From positions 1 to 57,608 of the forward strand of contig JAFRPH010000044.1 of the NCBI GenBank assembly GCA_017429205.1: DNA of 57,608 nt, in the 5' to 3' direction. The translations under genes were made by a program, and so were the position numbers. The DNA comes from Bacteroidales bacterium (GTDB lineage Bacteria; Bacteroidota; Bacteroidia; Bacteroidales; UBA932). Under the pieces are notes generated by a model. The model did not search any database. It saw only the letters and a list, made by a program, of their open reading frames with translations, and was not told the origin of the DNA. Numbering within the stretch: the stretch's first letter is position 1; every line of letters starts with the position of its first letter. Positions 1-7,370 of this stretch are shown one piece after another.

Positions 1-178
1 TAAGGAAGGAGAAAACATCGAGAGAGCCCTGAAGAAATTCAAGCGCAAATTCGAAAAGACCGGTACCGTTCGCGAGCTCCGCGCCCGCAAGAACTTCGAG
101 AAGCCTTCCGTGAAGAATCGCATTGCTCATCAGAAGGCCGTCTACGTGCAGCAGCTCCGCCTCAAGGAAGAGCAGTAA
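1..178 (+). CDS. rpsU: 30S ribosomal protein S21 (3' part)
   Basis: The frame is open from the window edge to the TAA at 176-178 and gives 58 C-terminal residues. They are lysine- and arginine-rich, with the S21 pattern of ENIERALKKFKRKFEKTG followed by basic helices and the bacteroidotal ending. bS21 sits on the 30S platform near the anti-Shine-Dalgarno region and takes part in initiation. Only the first few residues are missing. A strong hairpin follows 25 bases after the stop, so transcription very probably ends here and the gene is separate from the PUL that follows. Confidence 0.9.
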   Translation, partial: KEGENIERALKKFKRKFEKTGTVRELRARKNFEKPSVKNRIAHQKAVYVQQLRLKEEQ

Positions 179-202
179 GCCTTCGACTACACCTATCAAC
201 AT

Positions 203-232
203 AACGAGACCGCCCATCCGGACGGTCTCGTT
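203..232 (+). terminator. Rho-independent terminator after rpsU
   Basis: A 10-bp perfect stem (AACGAGACCG at 203-212 pairs with CGGTCTCGTT at 223-232) encloses a 10-base loop. A T-rich tract (TCGTTTCT) follows. It lies between rpsU and the convergent GH43-like gene, so it may act in both directions. Confidence 0.8.
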
Positions 233-254
233 TCGTTTCTATGTCCCTCTAAGG

Positions 255-2333
255 CTAGTAGTGGACGATCGTCACGACCACCTTGCCGGCGTCCTTGCCG
301 CGGACGACCTTCATCCGGAGTTCGCCGGTGACGGTGGTGCCGTGGCCGAGCTCGGTGAGCTTCGCCTCGATGCCGGGCTCGCCCTCGCCGATGAGGTCCG
401 CCTCCGTGAGGTCGCCGTCCCAGAGGACGGGACCGAAGGTGTGGTTGATCACCCAGTGGCCCGGGTCGATGCCCTCGAACACGTACTCGTCGACGCCTTC
501 CTTGAGCATCACGCGCTTGCTCATCGCGTTGCCGCCGTAGCCGAAGTTGCCGTTGCCGCGCTTGTTGATCTCCACCTCGGCGCCCATCCCGTTCACGGCC
601 TCGGTCTTCTCGCGGCAGTAGTCCAGCCCGCAGTCGAAGGATTCCACCTGGAAGAAATACTCGGGATCCACGTTGAGGCTGTGCAGCTTGAAGAAGTTGG
701 CGTCGTACACGATGTAGCTGTTGTAGAGCTTCTTCTTGTCGATGCCGTAGCGGATGACGTAGCCGTCCGCGCCCGGGACCGGATCCCACAGGAGGGTGGC
801 TTCACGGCGGTCTTCGGGGTTCCGGACCACCTTGACGCCTTTCACGACCGTGGACTTGCCCACGGTCGGGTTGCCGAACACGCGGAGATCCTTGACGCAG
901 AATTTGGCGCCGTCATACGTGCCCAGGTTCGTGACCTTGACGTAGCGGGCGTTCACCGGCTTCGGGAGCTCGATGTAGACGTGGCGGAACTCCTGCTTGT
1001 TGTCCGGCTGGTCCGCGACCTTGGTCCAGGTGGCCTTGTCGGCGGAAACCTCCACGGTGTAGCACTGGTAGTGCGCCGGCGGAGCCTGCGGGGCGCCGAA
1101 ACCGCGTCCCTGGGGCGCCGCGGCGCCGATGTGGTCGAAATTGACCTGGATGGCGCGGAGGTCCGCCACCTGGCCGAGGTCCACGCAGAAGTATTCGCCC
1201 GGGTCGCCGGTTTCCGCGGCCCAGCAGGTCATGAAGTCCTCGTCCACGCCCTTGGAGGGGGCGTAGTTCTCGAAGGTCGAGGAGACTTCCACCTTCTTCT
1301 TGTGCGACAGCAGCTTCCAGCCCGTCCAGTTGTCGCCCACGGGGCCCTTCCGGGAACCCGGCCAGTACTGCGGCCAGTCGCCGAAGGCGGTCTCGGAGTG
1401 CATCACGCCGTCCTTGTCCACGGCCGTCGGGTAGATCGCGAGCTCGGAGCCGCGTCCGCCGCCGTAGTTGCCCGGAATCATGCAGATGGTCCACAGCTGG
1501 CCGTTCTTGTCGTGGAAGGTGCTGCCGTGACCGGCGCCCACCGCGAAGCCGGTGGTCTTGAACGTCAGCGGGTTATGCTCGGAATAGGTGAACGGTCCGG
1601 TGGGGGAGTCGCCCACGTACACGCCGTGCGAATAGGACAGGAACTCCAGGCCGATGGCGGCGTACTGGAGGTAGTACTTCCCGTTGTGCTTGGTCATCCA
1701 GGGGCCCTCGATCCAGGGGTATTCCTCCTCGAAGTAGCCGCGCCGGCCGTTGAAGATGGAGTAGATCACATCCTCGTTCCGGCGGCTCTCGAAGCCGTGC
1801 CTGCGGTGGTCCCCGAAGAACAGGACCTTGGGCTCGGAAATCTCCTTGAAGGTGGTCTTGTCCAGTTCCACGACCTTGAAGGGCATGATCTGGGACCAGC
1901 CGTAGTACATGTAAAGGTGCCCGTTGTCATAGAACAGGTTCGCGTCGCCGTAGCGGTCGCTGTCCAGGGTGCCGACCTGGACCCATTCGCCCTTGCGCGG
2001 GTCCACGGCCCGGAACACCCGCTTGTTGTTCATCGAGCAGCCGTACAGGGTGCCGTCCATCTCCACGACGGAGACCACGCCGCCCGGATAGTTCGGGGCG
2101 TCGACGTACGTCCAGTTCTTGAAGTCGGGGGAGTACCAGTAGCCCTTGCGGTGCGAGACGAACAGGAAGTAGTCGTCCTGGAAGATCAGGACGACAGGCT
2201 CGCCGCCCCGGTAGGCCCTTTCCTGGCCGATGACGATGTCCAGCGGATTGCAGAAGGTCTCTTTGGGCTGCGCGGCGGCGCTGAGCGCCAGCAGGAACGC
2301 CGCCGCGGCAAAAAGGAGATGCGTGGTTTTCAT
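255..2333 (-). CDS. GH43-like glycosidase with CBM32 and FN3 domains
   Basis: A secreted protein of 692 residues with a Sec signal peptide (1-21). Residues about 25-340 form a five-bladed GH43-like propeller: D130 (pKa modulator, in GDANLF), E209 (general acid, in WIEGPW) and H269 (in GAGHGS) are visible. The position normally holding the catalytic-base Asp (the usual DPV motif) reads GEPVV with E45. An F5/8 type C (CBM32-like) domain spans about 350-495, a fibronectin III-like domain about 510-600, and the last 100 residues are an unassigned beta-rich tail. I chose the ATG at 2333 rather than an upstream in-frame start at 2363 because it begins directly with the signal peptide. It lies 80 bases downstream of the MFS gene on the same strand with no clear terminator between, so it is probably the last gene of the ROK-controlled leftward operon. 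Substrate unknown. Confidence 0.8.
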   Translation of the reverse strand: MKTTHLLFAAAAFLLALSAAAQPKETFCNPLDIVIGQERAYRGGEPVVLIFQDDYFLFVSHRKGYWYSPDFKNWTYVDAPNYPGGVVSVVEMDGTLYGCSMNNKRVFRAVDPRKGEWVQVGTLDSDRYGDANLFYDNGHLYMYYGWSQIMPFKVVELDKTTFKEISEPKVLFFGDHRRHGFESRRNEDVIYSIFNGRRGYFEEEYPWIEGPWMTKHNGKYYLQYAAIGLEFLSYSHGVYVGDSPTGPFTYSEHNPLTFKTTGFAVGAGHGSTFHDKNGQLWTICMIPGNYGGGRGSELAIYPTAVDKDGVMHSETAFGDWPQYWPGSRKGPVGDNWTGWKLLSHKKKVEVSSTFENYAPSKGVDEDFMTCWAAETGDPGEYFCVDLGQVADLRAIQVNFDHIGAAAPQGRGFGAPQAPPAHYQCYTVEVSADKATWTKVADQPDNKQEFRHVYIELPKPVNARYVKVTNLGTYDGAKFCVKDLRVFGNPTVGKSTVVKGVKVVRNPEDRREATLLWDPVPGADGYVIRYGIDKKKLYNSYIVYDANFFKLHSLNVDPEYFFQVESFDCGLDYCREKTEAVNGMGAEVEINKRGNGNFGYGGNAMSKRVMLKEGVDEYVFEGIDPGHWVINHTFGPVLWDGDLTEADLIGEGEPGIEAKLTELGHGTTVTGELRMKVVRGKDAGKVVVTIVHY

Positions 2334-2413
2334 AAGGCAGGGACTTTTGGTGATTCCGACCATAAATATCGGCAGAAAAAACGAAAATCCCTACAGATTT
2401 GTCAGAAAATCAG

Positions 2414-3715
2414 TTACTTCTTCCAGTAGGCCTCGATTTCCTCCAGCGTCTTGCCGGTGGTCTCCGGGATGTACTTCCACATGATGAACAGGTACGGGAG
2501 GCAGCAGAAGGCGAAGAGGAAGAACGTGCCTGCGGGGGTGAGGTTCTCCAGCATCCAGGGCGTCAGCTGCCCGATGAGGTAGGTGCCCACCCACAGGGCG
2601 AGGCCGGCGATGGACATCGCCAGGCCGCGGACGCGGTTCGGGTACATCTCGGACAGGAGGACGAACACCACGGCGCTGATGGAGATGGCCGTGCAGAAGA
2701 CATAGAGCAGGAAGAAGGTCAGCAGGAACCACGTGGGCAGCGTGCCTACGGCGAACCAGGTGCCGATGCACAGGAGGCAGAAGATCATCCCGCCGACGCC
2801 CCACCACACGAGCTGCTTGCGCCCGACCTTGTCGATGATCAGGAGGGCGATGACCGTGGTGAGCATGTTCACCACGCCCACGAGGACGGTCGAGAACATC
2901 GACCCTTCCCCGCTCAGGCCGGCGTCCTGGAAGATCTTGGGGCCGTAGTACAGGACGGCGTTCACGCCCATGAACTGGCCCAGGATGGCGATGGCGCTGC
3001 CCACGAGCACGGCCTTCAGGATGCCGGGCTCGCGGAGGGCCTTCCACTCCTCGCTCTTGTCCTGCCGCTGGCCGCGGATGGCGAGCCAGCGCGGGCTCTC
3101 CGGGATGAAGAAGATGAGCACGAGGAACAGCAGGTCCGGAATGGCCTCGCAGCCGAACATGCCCCGCCAGTACTCCTGGTTGAACATCCGGGTGCCGAGC
3201 TCCGTTCCCGTGTCGTCCGTCGCCGCCCCGCGCAGGATGAGGTAGTTCATCAGGTAGGCCAGCAGGAAGCCGATGGTGATGAAGAGCTGGTACAGGGACA
3301 CGAGCGTCCCGCGCTTCTCGGCGGGAGCCACCTCGGAGATGTAGATGGGGGAGACGATGGACACGACGCCGATGCCGAAGCCGCCGATCATCCGGTACAC
3401 CACGAGCTGGGAGAAGCTCCCGCACACGGCGCAGCCGATGGCCGAGACGGAGAACATCAGGGCCGCGATGAACATCGTCTTCTTGCGGCCGAGGAAGTCG
3501 CTGAGCATGCCGGCGACCATCACGCCGATGATCGACCCGATGAGGGCGCAGCCCACGAACCAGCCTTCCAGGCCCGTGGACAGGCCGAACTGGGCCTTGA
3601 CGATCTCCGTCGTGCCGGAGATCACGGCCGTGTCATAGCCGAACAGGATGCCGCCGATCGCCGCCACGAAGGACAGGAAGACGATGTATCCCAGGCTTCT
3701 TTCCTTGTTTGTCAT
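2414..3715 (-). CDS. MFS sugar porter (sugar/H+ symporter family)
   Basis: 433 residues and twelve predicted membrane segments. Sugar-porter signatures are clear: GGILFGYD in helix 1, DFLGRKK and DKVGRKQ in the loops after helices 2 and 8, PIYISEVAPAEKRG after helix 4, PESPRWL before the central loop, and the C-terminal PETTGKTLEEIE. It resembles XylE/GlcP-type symporters and should carry a mono- or disaccharide across the inner membrane. Its ATG overlaps the TGA of the upstream DUF4434 gene by four bases (ATGA), which implies translational coupling. Placement next to a ROK regulator and an epimerase-family gene suggests it imports the sugar released by PUL A. Substrate cannot be read from sequence. 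Confidence 0.88.
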   Translation of the reverse strand: MTNKERSLGYIVFLSFVAAIGGILFGYDTAVISGTTEIVKAQFGLSTGLEGWFVGCALIGSIIGVMVAGMLSDFLGRKKTMFIAALMFSVSAIGCAVCGSFSQLVVYRMIGGFGIGVVSIVSPIYISEVAPAEKRGTLVSLYQLFITIGFLLAYLMNYLILRGAATDDTGTELGTRMFNQEYWRGMFGCEAIPDLLFLVLIFFIPESPRWLAIRGQRQDKSEEWKALREPGILKAVLVGSAIAILGQFMGVNAVLYYGPKIFQDAGLSGEGSMFSTVLVGVVNMLTTVIALLIIDKVGRKQLVWWGVGGMIFCLLCIGTWFAVGTLPTWFLLTFFLLYVFCTAISISAVVFVLLSEMYPNRVRGLAMSIAGLALWVGTYLIGQLTPWMLENLTPAGTFFLFAFCCLPYLFIMWKYIPETTGKTLEEIEAYWKK

Positions 3716-4800
3716 AGTCCGAAGTACTCTTTATATCGGTCGTACAGATGCCCGGCCTGGAGATAGGCCGACTGGGGGCTCATGAAGTGGGAGAACTCGA
3801 AGGTGATGGCCTTGTCGTAGCCGCAGCGCTTCGCCGCCTCCAGCTTGAGGCGGAGCTTGTCGAACTTCAGCGGGAAGAAGTGGATGGGCATGTCCCGGTC
3901 GAAGGTTTCGGCGTTGGTCCAGCACTGCATCCCGTAGCGGTCCGCGAGCTTCTTGTTCACGCTGAAGAAGGCGTCCAGCTCGTCGTAGTCGATGTGCCCG
4001 TCCTGGAAGGCGCAGGCGTCGACATACTCGTGGATGCCGTCGAAGATCTCGTTCCATTCCTTCTCGTGCTGCTCCACGGAGACGGCCTGCTCCTTGGTGA
4101 GCTGGCCGCTGGCGGCGTCGACCGCCTTCTTGCCGTCGATCCACGGGGAGATGAAGGTGGGCAGGCCGCCGGAAATCTCCTTGCACTGGCGGCCCATCGT
4201 CCGGAAGGACTCGATGGCGCCCTTCGTGGCACGGGAGATCTCGCCGGAGATGTACCAGCCGCCGAAGCTCTTGTACTTGCTTCCGTACCGCTCCCACACC
4301 TCGTCGATGACGAACTTGTTGGACTCCACCTCGTAGGACATGTCGCCGGTGTCCCAGTACTTGCCGGAGTCGTACAGGCCCAGCATGAACTTCATCCCAT
4401 GTTTCTCCGCCAGGCGGCAGAACATGTCGATGAGGTCCACCGAAGGCATGTAGCAGCCCTTCTTGAGCAGGTAGGGGGAAGGGTAGGTGATGAACTTCCG
4501 GTAGCCGCAGCGGATGTCGATGACCGTGTCGATGCCGATGGCCTTCATATACCGGAAATCGCGGTCCCACTCCCGCTCGCCCCAGTTCTGGTGCGGGATG
4601 TCGTGGGAGATCTCGTCCAGGAACGTGCCGGTGATGGGCAGGCCGGCCCCCTTGGGCACGATCAGCCTGCTCTCGACGGACGGATCCGGGTCGATGCCGT
4701 ACTTGTCGCCCTGGGGCTCGTTTTTGCAGGCCGTCGCCAGCAGCGGCGCCGCGGCGGCCGCCAGGGCGCCCTTCTTCAGAAATTCTCGTCGGTTTTCCAT
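3712..4800 (-). CDS. DUF4434-like TIM-barrel lipoprotein, putative glycosidase
   Basis: 362 residues beginning MENRREFLKKG, a twin-arginine-like signal (R4, R5) followed by an alanine-rich core and a lipobox LLATAC with C25. The body reads as a TIM-barrel glycosidase-like domain resembling DUF4434 (with a DUF5109-like ending): GTFLDEISHDIPHQNW near the start, GWYISGEISRA midway, CWTNAETFDRD and ITFEFSHFMSP near the end, with several conserved acidic residues that could be catalytic. A longer in-frame opening continues upstream through the ROK gene antiframe but is not credible, because the Tat signal marks the start. It sits two bases after the ROK stop and overlaps the MFS start. Role inferred as an exo-acting hydrolase in the periplasm or outer leaflet; no activity is known to me for this family. 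Confidence 0.72.
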   Translation of the reverse strand: MENRREFLKKGALAAAAAPLLATACKNEPQGDKYGIDPDPSVESRLIVPKGAGLPITGTFLDEISHDIPHQNWGEREWDRDFRYMKAIGIDTVIDIRCGYRKFITYPSPYLLKKGCYMPSVDLIDMFCRLAEKHGMKFMLGLYDSGKYWDTGDMSYEVESNKFVIDEVWERYGSKYKSFGGWYISGEISRATKGAIESFRTMGRQCKEISGGLPTFISPWIDGKKAVDAASGQLTKEQAVSVEQHEKEWNEIFDGIHEYVDACAFQDGHIDYDELDAFFSVNKKLADRYGMQCWTNAETFDRDMPIHFFPLKFDKLRLKLEAAKRCGYDKAITFEFSHFMSPQSAYLQAGHLYDRYKEYFGL

Positions 4801-4802
4801 AT

Positions 4803-6002
4803 CTATCGGTTTAAGAGTCTGTGTTTGGCGAGGAGGCTGGCGCCCACGGCCCCGGCCTTGTTCCCGAGGCGGGACACCTTGATGACGGTGTCGTTGCTCA
4901 CCAGGTTGAGGGACAGGCGGCTGACGGCGCCCAGCAGCGGCGGCATCAGGTATTGCTCCGTCACGCAGAGGCGGCCGCCGATGACCACCACGTCCGGATT
5001 GAACAGGTTGATCAGGCCGGCGACGGCGCGTCCCAGCGTGCTTCCCACCTGCTCCACGCACTCGATGGCGGTCACGTCCTCCTTCTCCACGGCGTCCAGG
5101 ATGTCGTTGAGGGTGATTTCCCGGCCGCCGGCATAGGCGGCCGACAGGATGGACGGGTGGCCTTTCGCGAGCTGCTCCCCGATGAGCCGGTGCAGGGCCT
5201 GGCCCGAGGCGCCGGTCTCCAGGCAGCCCACCTTGCCGCAGCGGCAGATCTGGTGGTTGTCCAGCAGGGGGAAGTGGCCGATCTCGCCGGAGAAGCCGGA
5301 CTTTCCGGAGAACAGTTTCCCGTCCAGGACCATTCCCATGCCCAGTCCCCATCCCACGTTCAGGAAGAGGACCGTTCGGGCGTCGCCGGCGATGCCGCTC
5401 ATATACTCGCCGAAGGTCATGCCCCGGGAGTCGTTCTCGATGAAGACGGGCCCGCCGAAACCTTCCTCCAGGATGTTCCGGATGGGTTTTTCCTCGCTGA
5501 TGTAGTAGCTGTAGCTGTACCCGGTCCGGTGGTTGACGCGGCCGGTGAGGTTCACGCCCACGGCCCGGACGGGCACCGGGTCCGGATGATACTTCCGAAG
5601 CTGTTTCTTCACACAGGCGCACAGGCCCAGGACCGACTCTTCCGTGCCGGTCAGGGCGTAGGGGATCCCGTCCTGGAACTGGATGATCCGGCCGGTAAAA
5701 TCCGTCACGGCCAGCGCGATCTCCTTCTGGCCCACCTCGACGCCCACGAAGACGCCGGCGCCGGGATTGAGCCCGTACAGGCTCGGGCGGCGGCCTGCGG
5801 CCGACTCCTGCTTGCCCCAGTCGGAGAGGATGCCCGCCTGTTCCATCTCTCCGACGATGCGGGTGATCTTGGGGATGCTGGTCCCCAGCTCGCGGGCCAG
5901 GTCCGCCAGGCTGAAGGTTCCCCCCTTTTCGCAGAGGGCGAGGATGGTTTTCTTCTCCGCCGCGTAGCGGCTTTTCAGAAGGCTGTCCAGAAAAGCTTCC
6001 AT
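4803..6002 (-). CDS. ROK-family transcriptional repressor
   Basis: 399 residues. The N-terminal 70 residues form a winged helix-turn-helix (TILALCEKGGTFSLADLAREL, SIPKITRIVGEM), and the rest is a sugar-kinase-like ROK domain. The ROK zinc site is complete: H243 with C253, C255 and C260 in the CxCGxxGCxE motif. The glycine-rich motif around FLNVGWGLGMG and the ending VVVIGGR also fit. I chose ATG at 6002; an in-frame TTG at 6014 would add four residues. It is the first gene of the leftward unit and faces the epimerase-SusC operon across a 182-base region with two divergent promoters, the classic layout for a local repressor that controls itself and both operons. The inducer is probably a sugar or sugar phosphate from the PUL substrate. 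Confidence 0.9.
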   Translation of the reverse strand: MEAFLDSLLKSRYAAEKKTILALCEKGGTFSLADLARELGTSIPKITRIVGEMEQAGILSDWGKQESAAGRRPSLYGLNPGAGVFVGVEVGQKEIALAVTDFTGRIIQFQDGIPYALTGTEESVLGLCACVKKQLRKYHPDPVPVRAVGVNLTGRVNHRTGYSYSYYISEEKPIRNILEEGFGGPVFIENDSRGMTFGEYMSGIAGDARTVLFLNVGWGLGMGMVLDGKLFSGKSGFSGEIGHFPLLDNHQICRCGKVGCLETGASGQALHRLIGEQLAKGHPSILSAAYAGGREITLNDILDAVEKEDVTAIECVEQVGSTLGRAVAGLINLFNPDVVVIGGRLCVTEQYLMPPLLGAVSRLSLNLVSNDTVIKVSRLGNKAGAVGASLLAKHRLLNR

Positions 6003-6020
6003 ATTTGTCTGCAATCAAGG

Positions 6021-6051
6021 CAAATATAAGCATATTCCGTTGTTTATCCAA
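6021..6051 (-). promoter_or_regulatory. Promoter of the ROK operon
   Basis: Read on the minus strand, TATATTTG (6028 down to 6021) matches the Bacteroidota -7 element TAnnTTTG exactly. TTG at 6051-6049 lies 20 bases upstream as the -33 element. The -7 is 18 bases from the ATG at 6002. Confidence 0.7.
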
Positions 6052-6090
6052 GGGCTATCTTGCCGTTATGTTAAAATGGGCGTTCGATTT

Positions 6091-6138
6091 TTTAATAAAT
6101 CGTTAAAAATATTTGATTATTAATCTCGGTTTATTAAA
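6091..6138. promoter_or_regulatory. Candidate ROK operator (A/T-rich inverted repeat)
   Basis: TTTAATAAA at 6091-6099 and its exact reverse complement TTTATTAAA at 6130-6138 flank the -33 element and run into the -7 element of the rightward promoter. Known ROK repressors (NagC, Mlc) bind A/T-rich inverted repeats, though usually with closer arms. Position makes it a plausible repressor site; A/T-rich chance matches are possible. Confidence 0.35.
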
Positions 6139-6142
6139 TTTG
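6112..6142 (+). promoter_or_regulatory. Promoter of the epimerase-SusC operon
   Basis: TTTG at 6112-6115, 19 bases of spacer, then TAAATTTG at 6135-6142: both elements match the Bacteroidota primary-sigma consensus. Transcription would start near 6149, leaving a leader of about 36 bases before the ATG at 6185. Confidence 0.75.
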
Positions 6143-6184
6143 TGCGAACCCTTGGGGGTAACTATGCCAATAAACAATCGTCCT

Positions 6185-7351
6185 ATGAAAGCAATTGACT
6201 TTGGATCTATGGCCGTCCGCTATCGGAAAGAATTGTATGACAGCGTGTTGCCTTTCTGGTTGGACAAGTCCCAGGATAAGGACTACGGCGGGTATTTCAC
6301 CTGCCTGAACCGGGACGGATCCGTTTTCGACACCGACAAGTTCGTGTGGCTGCAGGGCCGCGAGATCTGGATGTTCGCGATGCTGTACAACCAGGTGGAG
6401 AAGAATCCGGCGTGGCTCGCCTGTGCGGAGCAGGGCGCCCGCTTCCTGGAGAAGTACGGCCACGATGGGAATTATGACTTCTATTTCTCTCTCACGCGCG
6501 AGGGAAAGCCCATCATCGCCCCCTACAACATCTTTTCCAACACCTTCGCCTGCATGGCCTTCGCCCAACTCGCCGTCGCCACCGGCAACGGGCACTATGC
6601 CGATATCGCCCGCAAGACTTTCCAGCGCATCCTGGACCGGCGTTCGAATCCGAAGGGCAGGTGGCTGAAGGCCGTCCCCGGCACCCGTCCCATGAAAGAT
6701 TTCGCCCTGCCGATGATCATCTGTAACATGGCGCTGGAGATCGAGCCCATCATCGAGGACAAGTCCCTGCTGGACAAGACCATCGACGAAGCCCTGCACG
6801 AGGTCTTCGATGTCTTCTACCAGCCGGACTTGGGCGTGATGGTGGAGAACCTGGCGCCGGACGGGAGCCTCATCGACTGCTTCGAAGGCCGCCGCATCAA
6901 TCCCGGCCACGACCTGGAAGCCCTCTGGTTCATGATGAACCTGGGCATCCGCCTGCACCGGCAGGACATCATCGACAAGAGTGTGGAAATCTCCCTCCGC
7001 GTCATAGACTACGGCTGGGACAAGGAGTACGGCGGCATCTTCTACTTCATGGACCGCAAGGGGTATCCCACCCAGGAACTGGAGTGGGACCAGAAGCTCT
7101 GGTGGGTGCACCTGGAGAGCGCCATCGCGATGATCAAGGGCTACCAGCTCACCGGCAACGAAAAGGCCCTCGAGTGGTTCCTGAAGCTGGACGACTACCT
7201 GTGGAAGAACTTCCGCGACCCCGAATACCCGGAATGGTTCGGCTATCTGAACCGCCGCGGCGAGGTGCTCCTGCCCTTGAAGGGCGGCAAGTGGAAGGGC
7301 TCTGTATCAGATCGGAACGATCCTGCAGGACATCGCAGACCGAAAGAATAA
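6185..7351 (+). CDS. N-acylglucosamine 2-epimerase family protein, 3' end frameshifted
   Basis: 388 residues of an (alpha/alpha)6-barrel AGE-family protein, which interconverts GlcNAc and ManNAc or related sugars. GGYFTCLNRDGSVFDTDKF and WLQGREIW (R59) are AGE-type rather than cellobiose-epimerase-type, and PGHDLE provides H242. Family members continue after GKWKG with CFHVPR, which holds the second catalytic histidine. Here GKWKG (ending at 7300) is followed by an unrelated tail to a TAA at 7351, while the expected ending LYQIGTILQDIADRKNNA is found in the next frame from 7302 to TAA at 7358. Seven residues and the frame are therefore lost, consistent with a 20-base deletion. The enzyme is probably inactive unless this is an assembly error. 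I chose ATG 6185 because homologues start close to it; ATG 6164 is possible. SusC follows directly. Confidence 0.82.
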   Translation: MKAIDFGSMAVRYRKELYDSVLPFWLDKSQDKDYGGYFTCLNRDGSVFDTDKFVWLQGREIWMFAMLYNQVEKNPAWLACAEQGARFLEKYGHDGNYDFYFSLTREGKPIIAPYNIFSNTFACMAFAQLAVATGNGHYADIARKTFQRILDRRSNPKGRWLKAVPGTRPMKDFALPMIICNMALEIEPIIEDKSLLDKTIDEALHEVFDVFYQPDLGVMVENLAPDGSLIDCFEGRRINPGHDLEALWFMMNLGIRLHRQDIIDKSVEISLRVIDYGWDKEYGGIFYFMDRKGYPTQELEWDQKLWWVHLESAIAMIKGYQLTGNEKALEWFLKLDDYLWKNFRDPEYPEWFGYLNRRGEVLLPLKGGKWKGSVSDRNDPAGHRRPKE

Positions 7352-7370
7352 CGCCTAATACTTGAATCGA

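Noticed and set aside
123..2429. Long plus-strand open frame of about 770 codons across the GH43-like gene
   Set aside because: It is antisense to a recognisable enzyme, has low-complexity Val/Ala/His/Asp composition and no domain; the GC-rich third positions create such mirror frames throughout the window.
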